A stretch of 29,890 nucleotides of DNA from Suilimivivens sp964402925 (GTDB lineage Bacteria; Bacillota; Clostridia; Lachnospirales; Lachnospiraceae): NCBI GenBank assembly GCA_964402925.1, contig CAYOED010000045.1:1-29890 (forward strand). Direction: 5' to 3'. Under the pieces are notes generated by a model, which saw only the letters and a list, made by a program, of their open reading frames with translations, had not been told where the DNA came from and did not search any database. The translations under genes were made by a program, and so were the position numbers. Shown here in pieces: positions 15,308 to 22,498 of the stretch. Each line of letters starts with the position of its first letter. Position 1 is the stretch's first letter.

Positions 15308-16696
15308 CTATTTTTCAAAAAGAATTGGAACTTTTAATTTTGATATTTGTCTGTCTTTTCTCTTTAATGGCAGTTCTTTTGGAAGAATACTTTTATACCG
15401 ATACACGCTCAGTACCATTCCTGCCAAGATGTAAGAGACGATCACGTTAGAACCGCCCGCAGAGATAAACGGGATATCTATGGACATATGGGGGAGTAAT
15501 CCCGCATTTTCCAGAAAGCAGATTGCCAGCAGCGTCAGAAACACCAGACCACAGCCGAAGGATATCATCATCCCAAGTTCATTTTTCTGACCAAAGGCTA
15601 TACGGAATATCTGAAACAGCATCACTCCAAACAGCACTGCCAGTCCAATGACTGCCGCATAACCAAAAGCTGCTGCCACAAAGGATAAGATGTAACTCTG
15701 ATTTAAATCGGGCACTGTCGTCACAAGCTCTGTTAAATCTGCCCCATACCCTCTTCCTATGAATCTGCTGCCGCGCAAAATCTCCAGAACTCTGTATCGA
15801 ACGTAATTTAATCCCTGCGGGTCAAGCCCCAGCAACATTCTGATTCTTCTGCTTTGAAAAAAATCCAGTCTGCCGGTCAGATTAAGAAACAGAAGGTACG
15901 CAGGACCGCTAAGGACAATACACGTCCAGAAAGCAGCAAGAAATCGCTTTGGTCTTTCTATTTGAAACCAGCCCTTTAAAACTGCGGCAGAAAAAAGCAG
16001 GAGAAGCATAAAGACCAACGACACACAGGAACTCAGACCGCTTATTAGAGATGCAGGCAATACCATCCATACAATCCACATCAGACTTTTCAGAATCCCT
16101 CTGACCTGTTCTCCCCGATATTTGAAAAGAAGCGCCCCATAAACAGGCACACACAAATAGAGGAAGGGAATCAATCCTATCACCAGTCCCCTGATCGAAA
16201 TCCACGAGACAGCTCCGTTTATCTCTTTTCCCAAAAAGATATCAGAAAACAGCATGACAGCCGAGAAACCTAATGCCACCCCCGCACAATGGTCTGCCAG
16301 AAAACTATAGTCTATCAGGCACACCAGCACCATTGCCAGAAACCCAACCAGCGTATATGTAGTCTGTTTCAGCACGTACTCCCACCCTAATCCAGGATCA
16401 CTGCTTCCAAATACTCCATGCAGTAAGATACTGACCACGCCAATGACTGCCATAAGCGCTACCATACTCCATGAAATTTGGGGACGATGTATTCTGTCCA
16501 TAGATACTCCCACTTCCACTGGATCTCCCATATCCTTTACAGCCGCTTCTATTGCCTGCTCTTCCTTCATTCCCTGTTCCCGGTAGGAAAGGGCCTGATC
16601 CTCTATATGCATTTTTATTTCATCTGCCACCATATCCCTTGCTCTCACACAACGAATCTGATCTGTCAAAATCCTGACATATTCTTCTCTGTTCAT
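15308..16696 (-). CDS. SEDS (FtsW/RodA/SpoVE) family protein with N-terminal HAAS-like prefix
   Basis: About 462 residues. Residues ~1-65 are a soluble helical prefix (EEYVRILTDQIRCVRARDMVADEIKM... ending AAVKDMGDP) like the HAAS/permease-prefix domains encoded next to PadR regulators. The rest has about ten membrane spans of the SEDS family, which normally polymerises peptidoglycan glycan strands. Family landmarks are NGAVSWISIRG (~160-170), GRGYGADLTEL (~314-323) and GLLPHMSIDIPFISAGGSN (~399-417). The normally conserved 'LPE-x-HTDFIFA' loop reads VPDLNQSYILSFVAAAFG (328-345), so the catalytic Asp position is Ser334 and the nearby acidic pair is Ala-Ala. The GTG at 16702 is rejected because GGAGG fits the ATG at 16696. 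It follows padR by 15 nt. Confidence 0.88.
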   Translation of the reverse strand: MNREEYVRILTDQIRCVRARDMVADEIKMHIEDQALSYREQGMKEEQAIEAAVKDMGDPVEVGVSMDRIHRPQISWSMVALMAVIGVVSILLHGVFGSSDPGLGWEYVLKQTTYTLVGFLAMVLVCLIDYSFLADHCAGVALGFSAVMLFSDIFLGKEINGAVSWISIRGLVIGLIPFLYLCVPVYGALLFKYRGEQVRGILKSLMWIVWMVLPASLISGLSSCVSLVFMLLLLFSAAVLKGWFQIERPKRFLAAFWTCIVLSGPAYLLFLNLTGRLDFFQSRRIRMLLGLDPQGLNYVRYRVLEILRGSRFIGRGYGADLTELVTTVPDLNQSYILSFVAAAFGYAAVIGLAVLFGVMLFQIFRIAFGQKNELGMMISFGCGLVFLTLLAICFLENAGLLPHMSIDIPFISAGGSNVIVSYILAGMVLSVYRYKSILPKELPLKRKDRQISKLKVPILFEK

Positions 16697-16711
16697 ATCC
16701 ACATCCTCCTC

Positions 16712-17038
16712 TCATTCAAATGCCAACACTTGGGTCACTGCCTTCGCATACTCCTGCCACTCTTCCTTCTTTCTGCTAAGTATTTTCTTTCCATCCTTCG
16801 TAATGCTGTAATACTTCCGCACCTTGCCAAGAACTTCCTCCTCGTAAGAAGCGAGCAGATTCTTTTCCTCCAGAGAATGCAAAAGCGGATACAGCGTACC
16901 TGCCTTAAGTTCAAATACATTCTGGGACCGCTGCCGCAACGTATCGATCATCTCATAACCATACATGTCCTTCTCAGAAAGAAGTTTTAAAAGCAACATT
17001 GCCATACTGCCGGATACTAACGTTTTATCAACTGCCAT
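16712..17038 (-). CDS. PadR family transcriptional regulator
   Basis: A ~108-residue winged-helix repressor. Signature elements are SMAMLLLKLLSEKDMYGYEMIDTL, LKAGTLYPLLHSLEEKNLL and the wing RKYYSITKDGKKIL. The frame allows ATG at 17044 or 17038; the latter is preferred because AGAGG is 7 nt upstream. It is the first gene of the padR / SEDS-like / sigma / anti-sigma operon. PadR proteins next to a HAAS-type protein usually control that gene and themselves. The perfect promoter and 34-bp palindrome directly upstream (17059-17119) make autorepression likely. The inducing signal is unknown. Confidence 0.93.
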   Translation of the reverse strand: MAVDKTLVSGSMAMLLLKLLSEKDMYGYEMIDTLRQRSQNVFELKAGTLYPLLHSLEEKNLLASYEEEVLGKVRKYYSITKDGKKILSRKKEEWQEYAKAVTQVLAFE

Positions 17039-17058
17039 ACTCATTCCTCTTTTCTTTT

Positions 17059-17092
17059 ATATAGTTGTCCTATATATATAGAACAACTATAT
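17059..17092. promoter_or_regulatory. 34-bp palindrome, probable PadR operator
   Basis: ATATAGTTGT (17059-17068) and ACAACTATAT (17083-17092) are perfect arms around an inner palindrome CTATATATATAG. The whole 34-bp block is symmetrical except one mismatched pair. It covers the expected transcription start and early leader of padR and touches the -10 box, an ideal position for a self-repressing dimer or dimer pair. Confidence 0.7.
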
Positions 17093-17119
17093 TATATATA
17101 GGTTATCTATATATGTCAA
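17091..17119 (-). promoter_or_regulatory. Perfect consensus promoter of the padR operon
   Basis: On the minus strand TTGACA (17114-17119), a 17-nt spacer and TATAAT (17091-17096) match the SigA consensus at all twelve positions. Transcription should start near 17084, inside the palindrome at 17059-17092. So strong a promoter implies tight repression. Confidence 0.88.
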
Positions 17120-17129
17120 GTAAAAACAA

Positions 17130-17173
17130 TTGGGGATAGGCTCTGCACCCCGTGCATCTTACGCTATCCCCAA
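17130..17173 (-). terminator. Terminator of the hipBST operon
   Basis: TTGGGGATAG (17130-17139) pairs with CTATCCCCAA (17164-17173). An inner TGCAC/GTGCA pairing lies between them. On the minus strand the stem is followed by TTGTTTTTAC, a good U-tract. It separates the toxin-antitoxin locus from the padR promoter. Confidence 0.85.
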
Positions 17174-17204
17174 CTGTTTTGCCTCCCATCATTCTACTGT
17201 ATCT

Positions 17205-18167
17205 CTATATCGTAATGATTTCTATCCTCTGTACAATCAGCTCTTTCATGCCTGCTTTTTGTTCTGCAGACAGGTAGGATTCATCGCATTGTTCTAAAAA
17301 TTTTTCTTTTAGTGTGCAAAGTTTTTTCAACATGTTTTTGGCGGACTTCTCTGGCAGTTCCAAGCTCTGGGCAAGGGCAAAGAAGTCTTTTTTCCTTATA
17401 TTTTTCTTTTTACCGTTTAGTGTTAGTGCAAGCTGTTCTTCGTCTTCGGGCAGTATCATATTGACTGGCAGGATATCGTATGCTTTTGACAGGCTGAACT
17501 GTCTTCCCGCAGGATTGCTTTCGATGAGGGAAAAATTTTTCAGATGCATATCGGAATTTCCTATTACAAAAGAAAAGGCTGTGCGTAAAAATAGTTCGGA
17601 TAAATCAAGTCCGGGATGGATTGAATATTTTTTTATGATTCTTCCGCAGTTTTCGTAAGAACCTTTATATTTATCCTGAGTCAGTCTGTTTGATATCTGG
17701 CAGAAATCTTCCATTGCGTATAATTTCATGCTGTCTTTTTTGATTTCCCTGTCGATACGCTTTGTGATATATACATATTGTCCGCTTACTCTCATAAGTG
17801 CATGGGGCACAGTCTGTATTCCAGCTGTTTCGGCAAGGTTCATTGCCAAATGTTCGTACTCCGGCAGAGAGTCATATTCAGCGGTCTGGGGTTTAAGAAT
17901 GTATCCGGTGGGATAATCTACAATGGTCAGCCTCGCCTCTGCATCATCAGATAAATGCAGAGAAAGCTTTTTCTGTACACCGGGTACAGTCAATCCCTTA
18001 TTCACTGTCATACTTGCCAGCTCTTCCAGTTTTTCTTCTGATAAGTCCAATGCAGGCATTTGCGTCGTGCCAAAGAATTTCTTTATGCACTGGCTATGCC
18101 AGCGATTCTTTTTTTCCTTATCGGCAGCTGTATCCTTTATCACTTTTCCACAGCATAAACATTTCAT
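17205..18167 (-). CDS. hipT: HipT-like serine/threonine kinase toxin (HipA C-terminal domain)
   Basis: A 320-residue kinase that lacks the HipA N-subdomain, as in HipT of tripartite HipBST systems, where the kinase phosphorylates a tRNA synthetase (TrpS in the E. coli O127 example). It has an N-terminal CxxC...H..C cluster (C3/C6...H24/C27), a Gly-rich loop LTVPGVQKKLS (59-69) and an ATP lysine in YILKPQ (Lys92). The catalytic motif is GNSDMHLKN (Asp206) and the metal aspartate is AYD (Asp231). In the Gly-rich loop Thr60 stands at the usual autophosphorylated serine and Pro62 at the second HipT serine. It overlaps the hipS stop by 4 nt (ATGA). The target here is unknown. Confidence 0.9.
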   Translation of the reverse strand: MKCLCCGKVIKDTAADKEKKNRWHSQCIKKFFGTTQMPALDLSEEKLEELASMTVNKGLTVPGVQKKLSLHLSDDAEARLTIVDYPTGYILKPQTAEYDSLPEYEHLAMNLAETAGIQTVPHALMRVSGQYVYITKRIDREIKKDSMKLYAMEDFCQISNRLTQDKYKGSYENCGRIIKKYSIHPGLDLSELFLRTAFSFVIGNSDMHLKNFSLIESNPAGRQFSLSKAYDILPVNMILPEDEEQLALTLNGKKKNIRKKDFFALAQSLELPEKSAKNMLKKLCTLKEKFLEQCDESYLSAEQKAGMKELIVQRIEIITI

Positions 18168-18523
18168 TTTGTCCTCCGTTCCGGAATGTCCTCATCCATC
18201 TCGTTTCTCACGCAGACATCACCAATGCAGTCCCTGCATACGGACAGTAAAAGTCCAAACCTGTCATTAGTGTCTATTTTCCAGTTCCTGCTCACAATTC
18301 CAAGCAGCCACCCCTCCGGAATCAGCCCGTCAAAAAAAGGAAAAAGAATCGTAGACATGTATTCTCTTTCTTCGAGGGGTAAGGTTATGCTTACCGGAAC
18401 GGCTCCCTCTGCATTTAAATATTCTCTGTCATAGGCAAAAACATAGCCCTCGTCCGTTTCCCGTATGATGCCTGCAAGCATATTCTGAACGTAAACATAT
18501 CCCTTCCTGTACCCGTCTGCCAT
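18164..18523 (-). CDS. hipS: HipS-like protein (stand-alone HipA N-subdomain 1)
   Basis: A 119-residue protein matching only the N-terminal subdomain of HipA. It has YVQNMLAGIIRETDEGYVFAYD near the start, then the diagnostic LFPFFDGLIPEGWLLGI and FGLLLSVCRDCIGDV. In described HipBST systems this separate subdomain is the antitoxin that neutralises the kinase, while HipB is mainly the DNA-binding part. It starts 3 nt after the hipB stop with AGAGGA upstream, inside hipB's final codons, and overlaps hipT by 4 nt, consistent with coupled, stoichiometric translation. Confidence 0.9.
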   Translation of the reverse strand: MADGYRKGYVYVQNMLAGIIRETDEGYVFAYDREYLNAEGAVPVSITLPLEEREYMSTILFPFFDGLIPEGWLLGIVSRNWKIDTNDRFGLLLSVCRDCIGDVCVRNEMDEDIPERRTK

Positions 18524-18526
18524 GAA

Positions 18527-18727
18527 TTATTCCTCTTTCTTTCCTGCCACCGCTTCCATTCCAAACATTGCAAGCGCCTGATTTACTTTGTCTAAGCGCA
18601 CCGTTTCCTTTCCCTGTTCCAATTCTCTGACAAATCGAAGCCCTAAACCCGAACGCATTGCAAATTCTTCCTGTGTCAAACCGGCTTTTTTTCTTTCTTC
18701 CTTAATATATTTACCTATTTTGCTCAT
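18527..18727 (-). CDS. hipB: HipB-like HTH regulator of the toxin-antitoxin operon
   Basis: A 66-residue Cro/C1-type helix-turn-helix protein (IGKYIKEERKKAGLTQEEFAMRSGLGLRFVRELEQGK). It is first in the hipB-hipS-hipT order. It has no recognisable ribosome site: the -10 box (18734-18739) ends about 6 nt before the ATG, so the mRNA is probably leaderless or nearly so. It should bind the three ACCC-N4-GGGT sites at 18741, 18781 and 18821 and repress its own operon, possibly with HipS and HipT in the complex. Confidence 0.92.
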   Translation of the reverse strand: MSKIGKYIKEERKKAGLTQEEFAMRSGLGLRFVRELEQGKETVRLDKVNQALAMFGMEAVAGKKEE

Positions 18728-18733
18728 AATTAT

Positions 18734-18762
18734 ATAATAAACCCTAACGGGTATAATTTCAA
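18734..18762 (-). promoter_or_regulatory. hipBST promoter with an operator in its spacer
   Basis: On the minus strand TTGAAA (18757-18762), a 17-nt spacer and TATTAT (18734-18739). Operator site 1 (18741-18752) lies wholly inside the spacer, so its occupation would block polymerase. The predicted start falls at or next to the hipB ATG (18727). Confidence 0.8.
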
Positions 18763-18832
18763 CATTTTAATCAAAATTATACCCGTTAGGGTTTATTTCA
18801 TCTTCATTCTATACTTATATACCCTTTCGGGT
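18736..18832. promoter_or_regulatory. Triple operator array of hipBST
   Basis: Three copies of ACCC-N4-GGGT lie at 18741-18752, 18781-18792 and 18821-18832, exactly 40 bp apart. Sites 1 and 2 are the centres of a perfect 24-bp inverted repeat (18736-18759 and 18774-18797, 14-bp loop). Site 3 extends to ATACCC-TTTC-GGGTAT. The even spacing suggests cooperative binding or looping by HipB-containing complexes. Confidence 0.85.
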
Positions 18833-18850
18833 ATTGAATCAAAATGATTT

Positions 18851-19864
18851 TTAAAGTTTTCTTGTGGATTCCCTCTCTGTTACCGACGGCAGTGTGCAAT
18901 AAAACTGCACCTGCAGGTTAGGCTTTTTCATCTTATTTAAGATCAGCTTTCCCGCCTGCATTCCCATGTCATACACATCAATATTGATTACCGTCAATTT
19001 CGGCTTCAATATTTGCGAAAAAGGATAATCATCAAAAGTCAGCACGCCCATGTCTTCGGGTATCTTCATATGATGTGCATTCAGCGCATTCACACATCCG
19101 TAAGCAATGTAATTGTTTGCACAGATGATTGCATCAGGCAGATTCCGGCTTTGCAAAATCTGCTCTGTCATCTGAAAACCGCTGTCGCAATCGGAGTCTC
19201 CATACTTAAGGTGATAGCGGGGTACGATTACATCATACTCCTTGAGTACCGACAAAACCCCTTCCAGGCGATGGGCAGATATCTTATCCTCATCTGTCCC
19301 TCCCACAAAAGCCAAGGACTGATAGCCGCATTGCAAAAGATAATTTGCCGCCATCTCGCCAGCCAGCTTATTATCAATATCCAGCCAGCAAAAATGACTT
19401 GCAAAATCGGGAAGTCCCAGCACAATATGGGGGATCTCCTTGTATCGTATCATCTCATCCAGCTTTTTGGAAATGACGGAGGCGTGAATCACCACACCGT
19501 CCGCCATTTTGCTCTCAAACACTTCTTTTACAAAATCCGGCGCTTCCCCGGGAGAAATATTTTTGACTCCAAGCAGATAACCTTTCTTGCCCAACACGCA
19601 TTCCAACCCTGACATGATTTCGAACATATGTGGATTAGAAAACCCTGCATTCTCACCTAAAGTTGTAAGAAATAACACCTGCCTTGTACTTTGCCTCGCA
19701 AAATTTCTTGCCCGAAGGTTCGGATGGTAATTCAATTCTTCCATCGCCCTATGCACATTGTCAATTGTCTTCTGAGAAATGGAATAAGAACCATTTATCA
19801 CCTTTGATACTGTTGCCGTGGAAGTGCCTGCCAGTTTTGCGACATCCTTGATTGTAGCTGCCAA
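18851..19864 (-). CDS. LacI family repressor, MalR-like
   Basis: A 337-residue LacI/GalR-type regulator. The N-terminal HTH reads IKDVAKLAGTSTATVSKVINGS and the hinge ELNYHPNLRARNFARQ. A sugar-binding core follows with the typical FDDYPFSQILKPKLTVINID stretch. It is the last gene of the starch/maltodextrin operon, 12 nt after the amylase, so it very likely senses maltodextrin and regulates this operon. The start is TTG with GGAGAGG 5 nt upstream; the nearby ATG is out of frame. Only 18 bp separate its stop codon from the third hip operator. No terminator is visible between it and the hip promoter. Confidence 0.92.
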   Translation of the reverse strand: MAATIKDVAKLAGTSTATVSKVINGSYSISQKTIDNVHRAMEELNYHPNLRARNFARQSTRQVLFLTTLGENAGFSNPHMFEIMSGLECVLGKKGYLLGVKNISPGEAPDFVKEVFESKMADGVVIHASVISKKLDEMIRYKEIPHIVLGLPDFASHFCWLDIDNKLAGEMAANYLLQCGYQSLAFVGGTDEDKISAHRLEGVLSVLKEYDVIVPRYHLKYGDSDCDSGFQMTEQILQSRNLPDAIICANNYIAYGCVNALNAHHMKIPEDMGVLTFDDYPFSQILKPKLTVINIDVYDMGMQAGKLILNKMKKPNLQVQFYCTLPSVTERESTRKL

Positions 19865-19876
19865 CTCATCCTCTCC

Positions 19877-21613
19877 TTAAATCTTTGCTACGGCAAATCC
19901 CATAGGTAAAAGACTTTTCTCTCCGGGATCCTCTCCCCAAAGCCCCTCCTGCCAGAGAATCTGCGCATCCATAAACAACTGGGGTAATCTGCTCATATGA
20001 TTGTTTCCGTTAATTGCTATTACGATTTTATCAGAAGCAGACTCTCTTGCATAGATATAAAGACGATCTCCCTTATCCGCCTGTATTGTTCTGTATTTGC
20101 CTTTTCTCAGCGTCTCATGCTCTCTTCGCAATCGTATTGCTATCTGATAGAAAGCAAATAAATCATCTTTCTCCTTCTGCCATGGCATTGCCGCCCTATA
20201 TTCTTCCTCCAATATCCCGTCAATTCCCCGCTCATCTCCATAAAATACTGAGGGCACACCCGGGAAGGTCATCTGGAACAATACCGCCAGCCTATACCGC
20301 TTCTCGTCGTTGCCGCACAGGGACAGAAACCTGCTCACATCATGACTGTCCAGCAAATTCAGCTGCGCATAAACCGTCTGCTCTCTATAGCGCATTCTCA
20401 TATTGGTCACTCTGCCGTCAAATTCAAATGCATCAATGCTTTCCTCCGCAAAGAAACGCCTGCAGTGCTTTCTGAAATCATAATTCATCGTGGAGTCAAA
20501 TTTTTTTCCATCCAGCCAATGCCGTGCCGTTTCCCATACTTCCCCAATCAGAATGGCGTCCGGATTCACTTCCTTTGCTGCCCGGCAAAAGCAGTTCCAG
20601 AACTCATCATTCATTTCACTTGCAACGTCCAGTCTCCATCCGTCGATTTCATATTCTTTCAGCCAGTATCGGCACACTTGGCAGAAATAATCGATCACTT
20701 CCGGATTCTGACCATTCAGCTTGGGCATCATCCTCTCATATCCAAAACATTCATAACCCGGATAGATTTCACCGTTTTCCGGCCGCACCACCGGAAAAGT
20801 CAGGCGATAGAACCAATCCTTATAACGCGAATTTTCACCCTTTTCCACCACATCATTAAAAGCAAAGAATCTCCATCCGCAATGATTGAACACTCCGTCC
20901 ACAATGACCTTCATTCCATTCTCGTGGTAAACCTTCACCATCTCTTTAAATTCTTCATTTGTCCCAAAACAGGGATCAATATGAAAATAATCTACCAGAT
21001 CATATTTATGATATTCCCCCGCCGCAAAGACTGGGTTGATATAAATAGCATTGATTCCCAAGTCTTTCAAGTAATTTACATTTTCTGTAATCCCTCTTAT
21101 AGTACCGCCCAGCTTTCCATGAAAAAGTTCGCCTTGCATCTCCTTTTCCGCCGACTTTAAAGAAATAGATTCCTTTTCTGTTGCAAAACTGTCCGGAAAG
21201 ATATTGTAAATAACAGCGTCCTTTGCCCACGCGGGAGGCCTTACAAGATCGGCCCTGTGATTAAAGGGAAGCTGATAATATTCCGACCTGTCATCCACAC
21301 ATTCCTCCATAAAGCAATCCCCATAATACAATGTACTCTCATCTTCCGCTATCAACTCAAAATAATAATTGATTCTTTTATAAGGATGTTCCAACGTAAT
21401 CTCATAATAATCAAAATACTCATCGGATGCCACTACCACCATTTCCTGCTTTGTAAAAATAACGGGAGTCTGCCGGCACGCCCTGTCTCCAAAATGCAAA
21501 AAGCAATGTTCCAAATCTCCTCTTCCACAGCGAAGTCTGAAAGTTACGTGCTCTTCATCCACTCCATAGGCATATTCCGATATGGGAATATGTAATACTG
21601 CACTTCTATTCAT
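19877..21613 (-). CDS. GH13 alpha-glycosidase (neopullulanase/cyclomaltodextrinase/maltogenic amylase type)
   Basis: A 578-residue cytoplasmic enzyme without signal peptide. Residues ~1-120 form an N-terminal beta domain like CBM34, and the GH13 barrel follows. All four conserved regions are intact: DGVFNH (239-244), GWRLDVASE with nucleophile Asp329, IGEVWE with acid/base Glu358, and LLDSHD with Asp425. The architecture and size match the GH13_20 group that opens cyclodextrins, pullulan fragments and maltodextrins inside the cell. It lies downstream of malG (about 40 nt gap, weak ribosome site), so it would cut the imported sugars. Exact specificity cannot be read. Confidence 0.93.
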   Translation of the reverse strand: MNRSAVLHIPISEYAYGVDEEHVTFRLRCGRGDLEHCFLHFGDRACRQTPVIFTKQEMVVVASDEYFDYYEITLEHPYKRINYYFELIAEDESTLYYGDCFMEECVDDRSEYYQLPFNHRADLVRPPAWAKDAVIYNIFPDSFATEKESISLKSAEKEMQGELFHGKLGGTIRGITENVNYLKDLGINAIYINPVFAAGEYHKYDLVDYFHIDPCFGTNEEFKEMVKVYHENGMKVIVDGVFNHCGWRFFAFNDVVEKGENSRYKDWFYRLTFPVVRPENGEIYPGYECFGYERMMPKLNGQNPEVIDYFCQVCRYWLKEYEIDGWRLDVASEMNDEFWNCFCRAAKEVNPDAILIGEVWETARHWLDGKKFDSTMNYDFRKHCRRFFAEESIDAFEFDGRVTNMRMRYREQTVYAQLNLLDSHDVSRFLSLCGNDEKRYRLAVLFQMTFPGVPSVFYGDERGIDGILEEEYRAAMPWQKEKDDLFAFYQIAIRLRREHETLRKGKYRTIQADKGDRLYIYARESASDKIVIAINGNNHMSRLPQLFMDAQILWQEGLWGEDPGEKSLLPMGFAVAKI

Positions 21614-21652
21614 TTTTATACCTATGCCTTTCCCCTTAATTCTGTTCTTTTA

Positions 21653-22498
21653 TTAACCCTTTACTCCGCCTGATGTAAGCCCTGATGCCATGTTTTTCTG
21701 CAGGGCAAAAAATATAATCAGAATAGGGAGCGATACAGCCAGTGATGCTGCCGAAAAAACCGGCCAGCTTCCGCTTGTCTCATTTGCCTGCAGCGAATAT
21801 AATCCCGCCGCTAATGTATAGGTGCTCTCCCCTGTCATAAAGTTAATCGCAAAAATATACTCATTCCAGACGTAAATCAAAACCATCATGGCTGTTACGG
21901 CAATGGTCGGTTTTGCCAACGGCAGTACGATCTTCATGACAATCTGAATGGGACTTGCCCCGTCTATCATAGAAGCTTCCTCAATCTCAACGGGAATCGT
22001 ATCAAAATATCCCTTCATATTCCACAGTGCAAACACTGCCATGGTTCCCGTATACACAATAATCAGCCCCAGCCTGGTGTTAATCAGTCCCATTGGACTG
22101 AGAAGCTTGTAAAGCGCCGTCATAGAAAGGAGCGACGGAAAAGCATACAGCAAGATCAACATCTGTAAAATTCCGCTCCTTCCCGGAAATCTCCTTCTGG
22201 AAAAGATATAAGCTGCCGGAATGCCTGTACAAAGCGAAATTGCCACTGTGGCAACTGCAAGCAGACAGCTGTTTTTAAGCCACAAAAGCACCGGTTCTTC
22301 CATAAATACTTTCCGATAATTTTCCAGTGTCATCTTTTGCGGAATAAAGGAAAAATTCGAACCAAGCAGACTGTTCTGCTCATTGAGGGATACCGAAAAT
22401 GCATACAGAATCGGCACCAATGTGGCAAAGCAAATCAATATCAGGAAAAGATTGATCAGTAATAATTTTCCTCTTTCTTTCCATTCTTTCCGCTTCAT
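21653..22498 (-). CDS. malG: Maltodextrin ABC transporter permease MalG
   Basis: A 281-residue CUT1 permease with six spans. The EAA loop reads EEASMIDGASPIQIVMKIVL and the C-terminus KNMASGLTSGGVKG is the classic MalG ending. Its ATG shares one base with the stop of malF (TGATG), so translation is coupled. It pairs with malF, and the ATPase must come from elsewhere, probably the MsmK-like gene at 29189. Confidence 0.93.
   Translation of the reverse strand: MKRKEWKERGKLLLINLFLILICFATLVPILYAFSVSLNEQNSLLGSNFSFIPQKMTLENYRKVFMEEPVLLWLKNSCLLAVATVAISLCTGIPAAYIFSRRRFPGRSGILQMLILLYAFPSLLSMTALYKLLSPMGLINTRLGLIIVYTGTMAVFALWNMKGYFDTIPVEIEEASMIDGASPIQIVMKIVLPLAKPTIAVTAMMVLIYVWNEYIFAINFMTGESTYTLAAGLYSLQANETSGSWPVFSAASLAVSLPILIIFFALQKNMASGLTSGGVKG

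Noticed and set aside
19013..19612. 199-codon plus-strand open frame antisense to the LacI gene
   Set aside because: Shadow frame opposite a convincing LacI regulator; no ribosome site or promoter.
20342..21160. 272-codon plus-strand open frame antisense to the amylase
   Set aside because: Shadow frame of a clear GH13 gene; composition is Ile/His/Phe rich and resembles no protein family.
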